A stretch of 64,000 nucleotides of DNA from Mycobacterium sp. SMC-4 (GCF_025263265.1 NZ_CP079869.1:4464001-4528000), one strand, 5' to 3'; shown: positions 1-8,968, counted from the first letter of the stretch. Numbers and translations: made by a program. The notes: a model not told the origin generated them from the sequence alone.

Positions 1-75
1 CATCTTCCGCTCGGCACGCAGGACACCGATGCGGTTGTGGATGGGCCGCGTCTCCCCTCGCCGGACTGGACTCAC
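1..75 (-). CDS. N-terminus of XRE/HTH-type regulator (partial)
   Basis: Reading leftward from a GTG at 75, the translation contains NRIGVLRAERKM, which resembles the first helix of small XRE-family DNA-binding proteins (pattern N-R-I-x-x-L-R-x-E-R). Only about 25 codons lie in the window and the rest runs off the left edge. A TTGACA-like -35 (minus strand, 106-111) stands upstream. The start is uncertain because no well-spaced ribosome site precedes the GTG. The family assignment rests on this short match only. Confidence 0.4.
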   Translation of the reverse strand, partial: MSPVRRGETRPIHNRIGVLRAERKM

Positions 76-82
76 CTCACCA

Positions 83-111
83 AGTGTTGGGAAAACCCAA
101 TGGTTTGTCAA
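83..111 (-). promoter_or_regulatory. possible promoter of the HTH gene
   Basis: On the minus strand TTGACA (111-106) is followed after 17 bases by AACACT (88-83), a weak -10. It would fire into the partial HTH reading frame. This rests on spacing alone. Confidence 0.25.
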
Positions 112-181
112 GTCAACCGATGGTTACGCCTGCTCTATGCGCGGTCGGGACTCCGCGCTACGCGGCAGCGGGTCCGGCGCT

Positions 182-931
182 TCACGCGAAGCGGTGGGTG
201 AACCGCGGGGGCAGCACCTTCATCAGCTCGACCAGCGGCCACCACGGCCAGCCGGGTACCACGGCCCGACCCTTTTCCTTCTCGATCGCCTCGATCATCG
301 CGCGCACGCCGGTCTCGTTGTCGACCATCAACAGGGTCTTGTTGGCCTTGGCGGTCATCTCCGACTCGATGTAGCCGGGCTCGATCACCGTGATCGCGAT
401 CGGCCCCGACGAGTACTCGGCACGCAGCGACTGTCCCAGCGAAGTCAGTCCGGCCTTGCTCGCGCAGTAGGCAGCCTTGTGCCCAGGGACACCAACATTG
501 CCCAGCACCGACGAGATCAACACCAGGTGCCCCGCGCCGGCCGCCTTGAAGATCTCAAGCGCGGTCTCGATCTGCACGAGCGCGGCGACGAGGTTGGTCT
601 CGATGGTGGCCTTGTTGGCCCAGGGCTTACCACCCCCGAGCGGGTAGCCCTTACCGATGCCGGCATTGACCACGACACGGTCGATGCCGCCGAGTTCGTC
701 GCGCAACTCGCCGAACACCTTGGGCACTTGTTCGTGATCGTTGACGTCGAGCGCCGCGATCGCGATCTTGATTCCTGGATACCGCTGGAGCAGCTCAGTC
801 TTGAGCTCGTCGAGACGGTCGGTGCGACGCGCGCACAACGCCAGGTCACGGCCCTTGGCGGCGAATGCGCGGGCCATCCCCGCGCCGAGCCCCGAGCTCG
901 CTCCGGTGATCAGGATCTTCTGCCGAGTCAT
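182..931 (-). CDS. SDR family NAD(P)-dependent oxidoreductase
   Basis: A 249-residue classical short-chain dehydrogenase. The N-terminal cofactor motif TGASSGLGAG (about residues 9-18), the NAG motif (VVVNAGIG), a catalytic Ser in LISSVLG and YCASK with Tyr and Lys are all present, so the enzyme should be active. The C-terminal part (PGYIESEMT, then PWWPLVELM) may favour a hydrophobic substrate. It lies directly before an Fpg/Nei glycosylase, the same pairing as Rv0945-Rv0944 in M. tuberculosis. The substrate is unknown. The ATG at 931 follows directly on a gap of about 50 bases from the glycosylase stop. Confidence 0.9.
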   Translation of the reverse strand: MTRQKILITGASSGLGAGMARAFAAKGRDLALCARRTDRLDELKTELLQRYPGIKIAIAALDVNDHEQVPKVFGELRDELGGIDRVVVNAGIGKGYPLGGGKPWANKATIETNLVAALVQIETALEIFKAAGAGHLVLISSVLGNVGVPGHKAAYCASKAGLTSLGQSLRAEYSSGPIAITVIEPGYIESEMTAKANKTLLMVDNETGVRAMIEAIEKEKGRAVVPGWPWWPLVELMKVLPPRFTHRFA

Positions 932-984
932 TGCGGCAGGATAACCCAGTTAGACAAGTGGCCTGCAACCGTCGTGACCGAGAG

Positions 985-1848
985 CTATTTGAGCAGCCGC
1001 GACATCCGGCGGTCGGCGAGCACCTTGCCGCCGGTCTGACAGGTCGGGCAGTACTGGAAGGACTTGTCGGCGAAGGACACTTCGCGCACGGTGTCACCAC
1101 ACACCGGGCACGGCAGACCGGTACGCGCGTGCACCCGCAGTCCGGACCGCTTCTCCCCCTTCAACGTCGCCGCCTGTTGTCCCACCAACCGGGTCACCGC
1201 ATCGGTGAGCACCGCGATCATCGCGTCGTGCAGATCGGCCAGCTGCGCGTCGGAGAGCTTGCCCGCCGTCGCGAACGGCGACAGCTTGGCCACGTGCAGG
1301 ATCTCGTCGCTGTACGCATTTCCGATGCCCGCGATCACCTTCTGGTCGGTGATGACGGTCTTGATCCGGCCGGACTGGCCGGCCAGCGCCTCGGCCAGTC
1401 CATCATCCGTCAACGACAACGCATCCGGTCCGAGCGCGGCGATCTGCGGCACCGCCTGCGGATCGGTGACCAGCCAGACCGCCAGACGCTTCTGGGTGCC
1501 TGCTTCGGTCAGATCGAAACCCGGCGCCTGCCCAGGTGGGCCCAAGTGCACCCGCAAGGCGATCGGCCCCTTGCCCGGACGCAGCGGCGCGGCGGCGAGC
1601 TTGTCCGACCAGCGCAGCCAACCCGCCCGGGACAGGTGGGTGATCAGATACAGCTCGCCGACACGCATGCCGAGATACTTGCCCCACCGCTGGGCCGCAT
1701 CGACCTGCTGGCCGTGCAGCGCCGTCGGCGGGGGATCGAACGTCTTGAGCACCGACAGCGCGGCCACGTCCACCCGCCCCACGGTCAGACCGACCGCGTG
1801 ACGACGCAGATGGTCGGCGAGTGCTTCGACCTCCGGCAGCTCCGGCAT
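985..1848 (-). CDS. Fpg/Nei family DNA glycosylase
   Basis: A 287-residue base-excision repair glycosylase/AP lyase that should remove oxidised bases. It begins MPELPEVE, so the catalytic Pro and Glu right after the initiator Met are intact. The middle carries GIGNAYSDEILH, matching the helix-two-turn-helix region. The C-terminus has a complete zinc finger, CPVCGDTV...CPTCQ, near residues 246-270. It resembles Rv0944-type second Fpg proteins but is full length with its N-terminal domain. It sits upstream of the SDR gene on the same strand. Confidence 0.93.
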   Translation of the reverse strand: MPELPEVEALADHLRRHAVGLTVGRVDVAALSVLKTFDPPPTALHGQQVDAAQRWGKYLGMRVGELYLITHLSRAGWLRWSDKLAAAPLRPGKGPIALRVHLGPPGQAPGFDLTEAGTQKRLAVWLVTDPQAVPQIAALGPDALSLTDDGLAEALAGQSGRIKTVITDQKVIAGIGNAYSDEILHVAKLSPFATAGKLSDAQLADLHDAMIAVLTDAVTRLVGQQAATLKGEKRSGLRVHARTGLPCPVCGDTVREVSFADKSFQYCPTCQTGGKVLADRRMSRLLK

Positions 1849-1852
1849 ATCC

Positions 1853-2236
1853 TCAGTGTGCCCTGACTGCCAGCGACAGCAACCAACTCACGAGGGACAA
1901 CACGATCGCGGCCCAGATCGCCGTCCACCAGAAGTTGTCGATCGCCAGGCCCCAGCCGGTGGTGTGTTCGGTGATCCACGCGGTGAGCCACAGCATGAAC
2001 GCGTTGATCACGATGTGGAACAGTCCCAGCGTCAGGATGTAGAGCGGGATCGACAGGATCTGCACCACCGGCTTGACGACCGCGTTGACCAGCCCGAAGA
2101 TCACCGCCACCACGAAGATGACACCGACCCGCGCGAGCGTGGTGTCACCGCCGACGAACGCGATGCCCGGCACCACCAGCGTGACGAGCCACAACGCAAG
2201 ACCGGTCAGCGCGGCACGCAACAGAAACGACGTCAT
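1853..2236 (-). CDS. phage holin family / YvlD-like membrane protein
   Basis: About 127 residues with four hydrophobic segments: around residues 3-22, 33-55, 60-85 and 98-120. The loop GLVNAVVKPVVQILSIPL and the LGLFHIVINAFMLWL stretch are typical of the small YvlD/phage-holin-4 family of integral membrane proteins of unknown role. An alternative GTG start at 2251 adds five residues; the ATG at 2236 is chosen because a weak GGGTGG precedes it. It ends 5 bases before the start of the glycosylase gene, so the two are probably co-transcribed. No phage genes surround it, so the holin name is a family label only. Confidence 0.75.
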   Translation of the reverse strand: MTSFLLRAALTGLALWLVTLVVPGIAFVGGDTTLARVGVIFVVAVIFGLVNAVVKPVVQILSIPLYILTLGLFHIVINAFMLWLTAWITEHTTGWGLAIDNFWWTAIWAAIVLSLVSWLLSLAVRAH

Positions 2237-2270
2237 CAGATCATGATCCACCCCAGCGGCCGAAGTGCAT

Positions 2271-2303
2271 CGGTACCGAAGGTATGCGGTACCGCAGGTA
2301 TTG
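2271..2303. promoter_or_regulatory. tandem palindromic operator candidate
   Basis: Two imperfect direct repeats of 16-17 bases (2271-2286 and 2287-2303) stand head to tail. Each contains the palindrome CGGTACCG followed by (A/C)AGGTAT. They lie 34-66 bases upstream of the diiron oxygenase start and also upstream of the divergent membrane gene. The geometry suits a dimeric repressor bound twice on one DNA face. Confidence 0.45.
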
Positions 2304-2336
2304 ACACCGCCTAGTGGAGCTCCCTAGTTTCGAAAG

Positions 2337-3227
2337 ATGACGGCGACCAAGACGACCCGCGGCGAATTCGCCGAGCGACTCCTCAAGGGGTCGGTCAAGA
2401 AGTCCTACGAGCCGGTGGTCGACATCGACTGGGACGCCCCACTGGATCCGGACAGATTCTTTCTGCCGCCGGAGGTCGTCACGCTCTACGGCACCGCGCA
2501 GTGGAACGCCATGAGCCGACCACAGCAGATCGAACTGAGCCGCCAGGAACTGGTCAACATTCTTTCGGCCGGCATCTGGTTTGAGAACATCCTCAACCAA
2601 GCACTGCTACGCGACCTGATGCACAAGAACCCCACCGCCGCGACCACCCACTACGCGTTGACCGAACTCGGCGACGAGACCCGCCACATGGTGATGTTCG
2701 GCAAGACCATCGCCCGGGTGGGTGGAATTCCGGTGCGCCCGAGACTCTTTCACCGCATCGTGATCAACTCGCTGCCCTTTGTGTTCCGTGGCGACTTGCT
2801 GTGGGGCGCGGCTCTGGTGGGTGAGGAGATCTTCGACGCGCTGCAACGCCAAATCCTCGACGACCCCGAATTGCAGCCGATCGTCTCGCGGCTCATGCGG
2901 ATTCACGTCACCGAGGAGGCGCGCCACATCCAGTTCGCCCGGGACGGCCTGCGCAGGTCCGCCCCGACCATGCCGCGCTACCGCCGCGTGCTGCTGGCCA
3001 ACCTGCACGGCCTGGGCGGGCCGTTCTACCGCATGTTGTTCACCCTGCCGATCCAGTACCGGCGCGCCGGGCTCGACGGCCGGCAGATGCGCGCGGCTGC
3101 GCGCCGAAATCCGCATTTCCGAGCCAGTTGCGTCTCGTCCTTCGCGTCGCTGGCGGCCTTCTTCGAGGAGGTGGGCCTGATGGGACGAGTCGGCCGAAGC
3201 CTTTGGCGCAGAGCTGGATTCCTGTGA
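2337..3227 (+). CDS. AurF-type diiron oxygenase
   Basis: A 296-residue ferritin-like diiron protein of the p-aminobenzoate N-oxygenase (AurF) family. Iron ligands are visible as ENILNQALL (Glu near residue 84), ELGDETRHM (Glu and E-x-x-H near 110-116), a Glu in GEEIFD and the late EEARHIQFARD (E-x-x-x-H). A basic N-terminal region precedes the helical core. It is coupled by a 4-base overlap (GTGA) to a DUF4873 protein, which suggests a two-protein oxidation unit. Mycobacterial homologues are often annotated only as hypothetical and the substrate is unknown. A tandem operator candidate lies upstream. Confidence 0.85.
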   Translation: MTATKTTRGEFAERLLKGSVKKSYEPVVDIDWDAPLDPDRFFLPPEVVTLYGTAQWNAMSRPQQIELSRQELVNILSAGIWFENILNQALLRDLMHKNPTAATTHYALTELGDETRHMVMFGKTIARVGGIPVRPRLFHRIVINSLPFVFRGDLLWGAALVGEEIFDALQRQILDDPELQPIVSRLMRIHVTEEARHIQFARDGLRRSAPTMPRYRRVLLANLHGLGGPFYRMLFTLPIQYRRAGLDGRQMRAAARRNPHFRASCVSSFASLAAFFEEVGLMGRVGRSLWRRAGFL

Positions 3228-3892
3228 GCACGATCGTGATCGGCGACGGTGACGGGTTCACCGGCATCGTCCTGGCAGATGCCACCGAGCGCAACTACGA
3301 CATCGAGACCGATATGTGGACGGTGCGGGCGTCCGATGGACGCACGGCGACCGCGCGCACCGTCGTGGACACCCGGTCCTCGACAGACCCGACGGTGGCC
3401 GTGCACGGCCTGCCGAACCACTTCCGCACACCCGGTCCCGACGTCGCTCGCCAGACCCGCTTCGTGGCGCGCTGCCTGGACCTGATGACCCGGTCGGGTC
3501 TCGCCCGGATAGAGGCGAAGTCGCGGGTGACCGTACGCCGGTGGCGTCCCCAACCGGTGCGGTCGCGCTTCTACCTCAGCGCGGCGGCGCCCGACGACGT
3601 TGACATCTACGACGGTCCCGTCTCGGTGACTCTGGAGGATCGCGAGATCCCGGCCCGCGCCCGCCTCCGCGGCCACGTCGCGGCCATCGACGGTCACTAT
3701 CACTGGCGCGGCACCCTCACCGGTGACCTGTCGCCCGACGTTCTGCATGGCCGACGTGTCCTGACGGTGTCGATCGCCGGACGGACCGGGCAGGCGCGGG
3801 TGGTCGAGCGGACGCCGTGGGGCAGCGTGACCGTTGCCGGCGACGGTGAACCTCCGTTCGGGTCGGCAACCCGACCGGTGACGAATTCGTGA
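3224..3892 (+). CDS. DUF4873 domain protein
   Basis: A 222-residue protein starting at GTG 3224, overlapping the oxygenase stop by 4 bases. The start is taken from that coupling; a longer in-frame ORF opening at 3128 inside the oxygenase gene is rejected. The C-terminal half, from YDGPVSVTLEDREIPARAR to the end, matches the DUF4873 beta-rich domain that is also found fused to flavin monooxygenases in mycobacteria. The N-terminal 100 residues are less clear. The role is unknown; coupling to the diiron oxygenase suggests a partner or accessory in the same oxidation. Confidence 0.75.
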   Translation: MSTIVIGDGDGFTGIVLADATERNYDIETDMWTVRASDGRTATARTVVDTRSSTDPTVAVHGLPNHFRTPGPDVARQTRFVARCLDLMTRSGLARIEAKSRVTVRRWRPQPVRSRFYLSAAAPDDVDIYDGPVSVTLEDREIPARARLRGHVAAIDGHYHWRGTLTGDLSPDVLHGRRVLTVSIAGRTGQARVVERTPWGSVTVAGDGEPPFGSATRPVTNS

Positions 3893-3907
3893 ATCGTCGG
3901 GATTAAA

Positions 3908-3923
3908 CTAGAACGTGTTCTAG
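3908..3923. promoter_or_regulatory. KstR operator
   Basis: A perfect 16-base palindrome, CTAGAACGTGTTCTAG, fits the published KstR box TnnAACnnGTTnnA exactly. KstR is the TetR-type repressor of cholesterol catabolism in mycobacteria. The site ends 10 bases before the GTG of the LLM oxidoreductase, so bound repressor would cover the transcription start. Confidence 0.85.
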
Positions 3924-3933
3924 TATCGCGGTC

Positions 3934-4806
3934 GTGCGATTCACTTATGCCGAAGCGATGACCGACCCGACGTACTACATTCCGTTGGCCCAGGCCGCCG
4001 AGGCGGCTGGCTACCACGCGATGACGATTCCCGACAGCATCGCCTATCCGTTCGAGTCGGACTCGAAGTACCCCTACACCCCCGACGGCAACCGCGAGTT
4101 CCTCGACGGCAAAGCGTTCATCGAGGCGTTCGTGTTGACCGCGGCGTTGTGCGCGGTGACCACCAGGTTGCGGTTCAACCACTTCGTGCTGAAGCTGCCG
4201 ATCCGGCCGCCCGCCCTGGTGGCCAAGCAGGCCGGTTCGCTGGCTGCGCTGTTCGACAACCGGCTCGGACTCGGGGTCGGCACCAGCCCGTGGCCGGAGG
4301 ACTACGAGTTGATGGACGTACCGTTCGCCAGACGGGGCAAGCGGATGGACGAGTGCATCGAGATCATCCGCGGCCTGACCTCCGGGGACTACTTCGAGTT
4401 CCACGGCGAGTTCTACGACATCCCCAAGACCAAGATGACACCGGCGCCGTCCAAACCAGTGCCGATCCTGATCGGTGGGCACGCCGACGCCGCGCTGCGC
4501 CGCGCGGCCCGCAATGACGGCTGGATGCACGGTGGCGGTGACCCTGAGGAGCTCGGCCCGCTGCTGGAGAAGCTCGACCGCTTCCGCGACGAGGCCGGGA
4601 CCGCCGACAAGAAGGACTACGAAGTCCACGTGATCTCGCTCGACGCCTACACCCCCGACGGCATCAAGCGTCTGGAGGACAAAGGCGTCACGGATGTGAT
4701 CGTCGGGTTCCGGATTCCCTACATCACCGGCCAGGACACCGAGCCGCTGGACGCCAAGATCCGCAATCTGGAGATGTTCGCCGAGAATGTGATCGCCAAG
4801 GTCTGA
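3934..4806 (+). CDS. F420-dependent LLM-class oxidoreductase (KstR regulon)
   Basis: A 290-residue TIM-barrel protein of the luciferase-like monooxygenase class. Diagnostic stretches are AAEAAGYHAMTIPDS, LGLGVGTSPWPEDY and VPILIGGHADAALRRAARNDGW. It should use F420 or a flavin for hydride transfer. The GTG start at 3934 lies only 10 bases from a perfect KstR operator and has no clear ribosome site, so the mRNA may be leaderless. It resembles the Rv0940c type, which lies near ligD and Rv0944-Rv0945 in M. tuberculosis. A role in steroid breakdown is inferred from the operator. Confidence 0.88.
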   Translation: MRFTYAEAMTDPTYYIPLAQAAEAAGYHAMTIPDSIAYPFESDSKYPYTPDGNREFLDGKAFIEAFVLTAALCAVTTRLRFNHFVLKLPIRPPALVAKQAGSLAALFDNRLGLGVGTSPWPEDYELMDVPFARRGKRMDECIEIIRGLTSGDYFEFHGEFYDIPKTKMTPAPSKPVPILIGGHADAALRRAARNDGWMHGGGDPEELGPLLEKLDRFRDEAGTADKKDYEVHVISLDAYTPDGIKRLEDKGVTDVIVGFRIPYITGQDTEPLDAKIRNLEMFAENVIAKV

Positions 4807-4807
4807 C

Positions 4808-6088
4808 TCAGGCGTCGCAACACCGCTTGAGCGCGTTGGCGATGGCGTCGATCGGCGTGACCGCCTCGATTTCGGCGCGCAGCCGTTGCGCAGACGCCCG
4901 GTAGCGGTCGTCATGGCGGACGCGGCTGACGGCTGCGCGCACCGCCTCAGATGTCGGAGTCGACGTTTTCAGATCGATGCCGACGCCGCTGTAGGACACC
5001 CGCGCAGCCACTTCGGCCTTGTCCGAGGTCTCGCCCGCGACCACCAGCGGAACGCCGTGGCTCAGCGCGTACTGCACGCCGCCGTACCCACCGTTGGTGA
5101 TCATCACGTCCACATGCGGCATCAGCGCCGAGTACGGCACCCAGTCGGTGACCCGCGCGTTGGCCGGGATGTGGTCGGGCAACTGTTGACCGGCCCGCCC
5201 GCCGGTGGTGGCGACGACGAGGACATCGTCACACGCAGCGAGCCCGCGCAGCGTGGGGGCGATCAGCTGGTCGAGGTCTGCATTGTCGAAGGTGCCCTGG
5301 GTGACCAACACGACCGTCGCGGCCGCGCGCAGTTCAGGCCACCAGGGGGGCGCCTCGAACGCTGCGTCGGCCGCGGGGAGCGCCGGACCGACGAACTCGA
5401 CCGTCTCGGGAAGGTCACCGCGTGGGTACTCGAATCCCGACACCGACAGCTGCACCACCGCTTCGGCCAGCCGCGGCCAGTCGCTGACGAACACCGGCGC
5501 TGCGCTGCCCCCGGCTCGCCGTAGCGCAGCGTCGAAGGCGCGTTGACTATCGCGCATGATCACGCGGTGCGTGGCCCGGGTCATCCGGCGATAGTCGCGC
5601 CCCTTCCTGGGTTGCCACGCCAGTCCGAACGGCGGCGTGTCCCGGCTCGACAGCGTCAGCGGAGCGACCCCGCACGCCACGATCGGCGGACGGGGCGCAT
5701 CGCCCGTCAGGACCGCCAAGGCGCCGGTGAACGTGACATCGGCCAAGATCGCGTCGAACGGTGCGCTGTCCAGGACTGCGCGCAGGGCGTCGGCTTCGGC
5801 GTTGAGCGGATCGACGAACACCGAGCGTAATTCAGCACGTCCCAGCCAGAACCGGCGAAGCGGCGCAGGCAGGTTGCGTAACAGCAGCGGCGCGGCGGCC
5901 GGTGGATCGATGCGGATCTCATCGGGCAGCGCGACCATGTTCAGTCCGGTGTCGCGCACCGCGTCGGCGAATTCTGCCCCGGTCAGCATGGTGACGTCGT
6001 GGCCGAGTGACCGCAGACCTGAGCCGACCACCATCAGCGGCATGAGGTGACCGCGAAGAGGGGTCGCCGCCAGCAGATAGCGCGCCAA
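4808..6088 (-). CDS. UGT/MGT-type glycosyltransferase
   Basis: A 426-residue GT-B glycosyltransferase of the family that includes macrolide glycosyltransferases and Rv1524/Rv1526c-type enzymes acting on glycopeptidolipids. The N-terminal acceptor domain opens with LLAATPLRGHLMPLMVVG, where the conserved His is present. The donor-binding domain has VVLVTQGTFDN and the nucleotide-sugar signature VDVMITNGGYGGVQYALSHG near residues 330-350, with G-G-x-x-x followed by H-G-V-P. It converges with the LLM gene, stops 1-2 bases apart. The sugar and acceptor are unknown. Confidence 0.88.
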   Translation of the reverse strand: MARYLLAATPLRGHLMPLMVVGSGLRSLGHDVTMLTGAEFADAVRDTGLNMVALPDEIRIDPPAAAPLLLRNLPAPLRRFWLGRAELRSVFVDPLNAEADALRAVLDSAPFDAILADVTFTGALAVLTGDAPRPPIVACGVAPLTLSSRDTPPFGLAWQPRKGRDYRRMTRATHRVIMRDSQRAFDAALRRAGGSAAPVFVSDWPRLAEAVVQLSVSGFEYPRGDLPETVEFVGPALPAADAAFEAPPWWPELRAAATVVLVTQGTFDNADLDQLIAPTLRGLAACDDVLVVATTGGRAGQQLPDHIPANARVTDWVPYSALMPHVDVMITNGGYGGVQYALSHGVPLVVAGETSDKAEVAARVSYSGVGIDLKTSTPTSEAVRAAVSRVRHDDRYRASAQRLRAEIEAVTPIDAIANALKRCCDA

Positions 6089-6298
6089 AACTCGTCCCTT
6101 ACTTCCCGGTAGGTGTCTCGGGAACCGGCCGGCTCCCCGAGCTGATCATCCTCGACATCTGTCGACTGTAGCCCTCTGCGCCGATCCATGGTTCCCGACC
6201 AGTCCGTTCTCGACCTTAAACACCTTGCCCACTAACGGTTTTGGAGGAAACTCGATACTGGGGTTGGGACTGGCCCGATACGGGTAAAGTGAAGCTCG

Positions 6299-7012
6299 AT
6301 GACAGCCGGGCCTTATGACGTTCCTGGTGCCTTCGACGCCGGGGCCAAGTCCTATGACGTGCTGGTCAGCGCCAACCCCGGCTATCACGAGCACCTGAAG
6401 TTGTCGGCCCGCCGGATGCAACTTCCCGATCAGGGGCGCGGCCTGCGACTGCTCGACATCGGCTGCGGCACGGGCGCCTCCACCGCGGCATTGTTGGATG
6501 CGGCACCGCACGCCGAGATCGTTGCCGTCGACGGTTCGGCCGGCATGCTCGAGGAAGCCAGGTCCAAGCACTGGCCGGACGCGGTGACCTTCGTGCACAG
6601 CAGGGCGGAGAACTTGGCCGACGCCGGCGTCACCGGGCCTTTTGACGGCATCCTTGCCGCCTATCTGGTGCGCAATCTTGGCGACCCCGACGTGGTGCTG
6701 CAGACCCTGTGCCGCCTGCTGCGCCCCGGCGGGGTACTTGCTGTGCACGAGTATTCGGTGCGTGACTCCCGGGCGGCCACCGCACTCTGGAACGCCGTGT
6801 GCGCGTCGGTGATCATCCCGGCGGGGCGCATCCGGTCGGGCGACGCGGGGCTCTACCGTTACCTGCGGCGCAGTGTCAACCGCTTCGACGGGGCGCGCGA
6901 GTTCCAGGATCGATTGCGGCGCATCGGGTTCGTCGACGTCCAGGAGATGACAGTTCCGGGCTGGCAGCGCAAAATCGTGCACACGTTCCTCGGCCGGCGT
7001 CCGTCGAATTAG
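6299..7012 (+). CDS. class I SAM-dependent methyltransferase
   Basis: A 237-residue Rossmann methyltransferase. Motif I is LLDIGCGTGASTAAL (about residues 51-65), followed by an acidic motif VAVDGSAGML and the post-motif DGILAAYLVRNLGDP, close to UbiE/COQ5-type enzymes. The C-terminal part with FDGAREFQDRLRRIGF is typical of that group. The ATG at 6299 follows GGGTAAAGTGAAG. It stands alone between a divergent glycosyltransferase and a small acidic ORF. The substrate is unknown; a quinone-like or lipid substrate is only a family-based guess. Confidence 0.85.
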   Translation: MTAGPYDVPGAFDAGAKSYDVLVSANPGYHEHLKLSARRMQLPDQGRGLRLLDIGCGTGASTAALLDAAPHAEIVAVDGSAGMLEEARSKHWPDAVTFVHSRAENLADAGVTGPFDGILAAYLVRNLGDPDVVLQTLCRLLRPGGVLAVHEYSVRDSRAATALWNAVCASVIIPAGRIRSGDAGLYRYLRRSVNRFDGAREFQDRLRRIGFVDVQEMTVPGWQRKIVHTFLGRRPSN

Positions 7013-7060
7013 CCGCGATCGGCCAGTTTAGCGACGCTGGGGATTTGGGCATTCCGCAGC

Positions 7061-7309
7061 ATGGCTTTCAAACTCACCTACTCCGATGGACAAGAATCTC
7101 AACACGGTGACGACACCGTCTGGGAAATCGATGACGGCGTCCTCAAGCTCGGGCGCAAAGACGGCCAATGGTCGGTGCTGCTCTCTCCGAGCCACTGGGC
7201 GGTGCTCGAGCTCAGCGGCGTGTCAGCGACGGACGGCGAGTCCGACTCCGACGACAACTCTGAGGATGACTCCGACGACGACTCCGGCGACAAGAAGGAC
7301 GGCGACTGA
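7061..7309 (+). CDS. small acidic hypothetical protein
   Basis: An 82-residue ORF. The first 55 residues (FKLTYSDGQESQHGDDTVWEI and then LKLGRKDGQWSVLLSPSHW) look like a compact beta-rich fold; the last 25 are almost all Asp, Ser and Glu with a short KK end. No family is recognised. The strongly acidic tail could keep the protein soluble or mimic DNA. There is no strong ribosome site. It converges with the LLM gene at 7321, and a hairpin spans the gap. Confidence 0.5.
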   Translation: MAFKLTYSDGQESQHGDDTVWEIDDGVLKLGRKDGQWSVLLSPSHWAVLELSGVSATDGESDSDDNSEDDSDDDSGDKKDGD

Positions 7310-7324
7310 GTCGTTGAGACTCAG
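7306..7324. terminator. small hairpin between convergent genes
   Basis: CTGAGTC, a 5-base loop GTTGA, then GACTCAG form a perfect 7-bp stem overlapping both stop codons. It may serve as a weak bidirectional end. No T-run follows. Confidence 0.3.
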
Positions 7325-8151
7325 CCGCGGTAAGCGCCGACCTTCTCGGCGATGGCGTCGAGCCGCTTGAGCGATTCGTCGAGCGGCTTGGTCGGCAGCA
7401 GCACGTTGGCTTGCCGATAGCCGAGTTCGTCCAGGGCAGCCCAGTAGTCGGGGTTGGCCGGGGTGCCGAATGTCGTCAGCGGTACGTCGCGGCCCGCACC
7501 GTCTCGGATCTGCTCGACCCGCCGAGCCAGCATGTCCGGCGGCAGCGGGTTGGAGATCCAGCCGGCGCCGTGTCGGATGATGCGCTTGACGGTGGCATCG
7601 GAATCACCGCCGATAAATATTGGCGGATGCGGTTTCTGCACCGGCTTGGGCCGTGAATAGGAGGCGTCGAAGTTCACGAAACGTCCGTGATACTCGGCGG
7701 GTTCATTCGTCCACAGCGCCCTGATCGCTTCGATGCGCTCGTCGAGCAGTGACCCACGGGTCTTCGGATCGGTGCCGTGATGGCGCAGCTCCTCGATGTT
7801 CCAACCCGCGCCGACACCGAACACGAAGCGTCCGTTGGAGATCACGTCGATACTGGCGGCCTCTTTCGCCGTGATGATCGGGTCGCGCTGAATCAGCAAC
7901 GCAATACCGGTGATCAACTCGATCCGGGACGTGACCGCCGCAGCTGCGGCGAGGGTGACAAAAGGGTCCAGGGTTCGGTAGTAGATGCCGGGTAGATCGC
8001 CACCGAGGGGATAGGCAGATTCGCGGCTGGCCGGAATATGGGTGTGCTCGGCAACCGCCAGCGCCGTAAATCCACGCTCTTCCACCGCACGCGCCAGCGA
8101 AACAGTGTCGATGGCGTCGTCGTTGACGAACGTCGAAATCCCGAACTCCAT
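7321..8151 (-). CDS. LLM-class F420-dependent oxidoreductase
   Basis: A 276-residue luciferase-like TIM barrel. It opens MEFGISTFVND and carries RGFTALAVAEHTHIPASRES, GRFVFGVGAGWNIEELRHHG and KPHPPIFIGGDSDATVKR, all standard for F420-binding members (TIGR03619-like). The ATG at 8151 is preceded by GGAGGCAGCGAG, a good ribosome site; an upstream in-frame start at 8193 lacks one. It converges on the acidic ORF. The substrate is unknown. Confidence 0.88.
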   Translation of the reverse strand: MEFGISTFVNDDAIDTVSLARAVEERGFTALAVAEHTHIPASRESAYPLGGDLPGIYYRTLDPFVTLAAAAAVTSRIELITGIALLIQRDPIITAKEAASIDVISNGRFVFGVGAGWNIEELRHHGTDPKTRGSLLDERIEAIRALWTNEPAEYHGRFVNFDASYSRPKPVQKPHPPIFIGGDSDATVKRIIRHGAGWISNPLPPDMLARRVEQIRDGAGRDVPLTTFGTPANPDYWAALDELGYRQANVLLPTKPLDESLKRLDAIAEKVGAYRG

Positions 8152-8326
8152 CTCGCTGCCTCCTGGCTCACTCGAACTCCGAGACCCCACCACCCCGGGC
8201 GGTTCTCGCCATTCCCGCCTCTGGTGTTCTTACTCCATCGCGCGCACCCGGTCGAGTACGGCGTGACTTCCGTCCTCCCGACAAGGCCGGGCCGAGGCGC
8301 CGGCATCGCCGAACTACGCTGGGCTG

Positions 8327-8968
8327 GTGACCGTCACTGTCGCCGAATTGCACGTGGCCGATTCGAGCGAGGTGTGGACGCAGGCAGGGTTCACCGTCGG
8401 CTCCGACGACGTGTGCCGGGTCGGTGGCGTCCGGATCCGACTGATCGGGCGTGAACACGGCAGCGGCATCGTCGGCTGGTCGCTGACCGGCCTTCCGCAG
8501 GATGCGCCGCGCGACCTCGACGGCATCCCCACCGAAGGCTGCGGCCCCGACCCGGCCCGACCGGCGACCCACGACAACGGCGTGACCGGAATCGACCACG
8601 TCGTGCTGATGTCGCCCGACCTGGATCGGACGGTCCGCGCGCTGGCCGCCGTCGGGGTCGCGCCCCGCCGCGAACGCGACGTAGAGCTCGGAGGGCGACC
8701 GCTACGCCAGATCTTCTTTCGGCTCGGCGAGGTGATCCTCGAGGTTATCGGCTACCCCGCCCGGCCGACGGAGGGACCGTCCACATTGTGGGGAATCACC
8801 TATGTCGTCGCCGACATCGACGCGACCGCCGCATTCTTCGGTGAGCGCACCGGACCGGTGAAGAAGGCCGTGCAACCGGGGCGTCGGATCACCACGGTGC
8901 GCAATCTCGACTTCGGGATGTCGGTCCGGACCGCGATGATCTCAGCCGCCTATCCTCGGAGCTCATGA
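8327..8968 (+). CDS. VOC (glyoxalase/dioxygenase fold) protein
   Basis: A 213-residue protein with a vicinal-oxygen-chelate domain from about residue 85: [22 protein letters not shown], then [16 protein letters not shown], and a second half [21 protein letters not shown]. His in GIDHV and Glu in LEVIG are the expected metal-ligand positions. It overlaps the RNase H start by 4 bases (ATGA), so the two are translated together. Catalytic role unknown. Confidence 0.8.
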   Translation: MTVTVAELHVADSSEVWTQAGFTVGSDDVCRVGGVRIRLIGREHGSGIVGWSLTGLPQDAPRDLDGIPTEGCGPDPARPATHDNGVTGIDHVVLMSPDLDRTVRALAAVGVAPRRERDVELGGRPLRQIFFRLGEVILEVIGYPARPTEGPSTLWGITYVVADIDATAAFFGERTGPVKKAVQPGRRITTVRNLDFGMSVRTAMISAAYPRSS

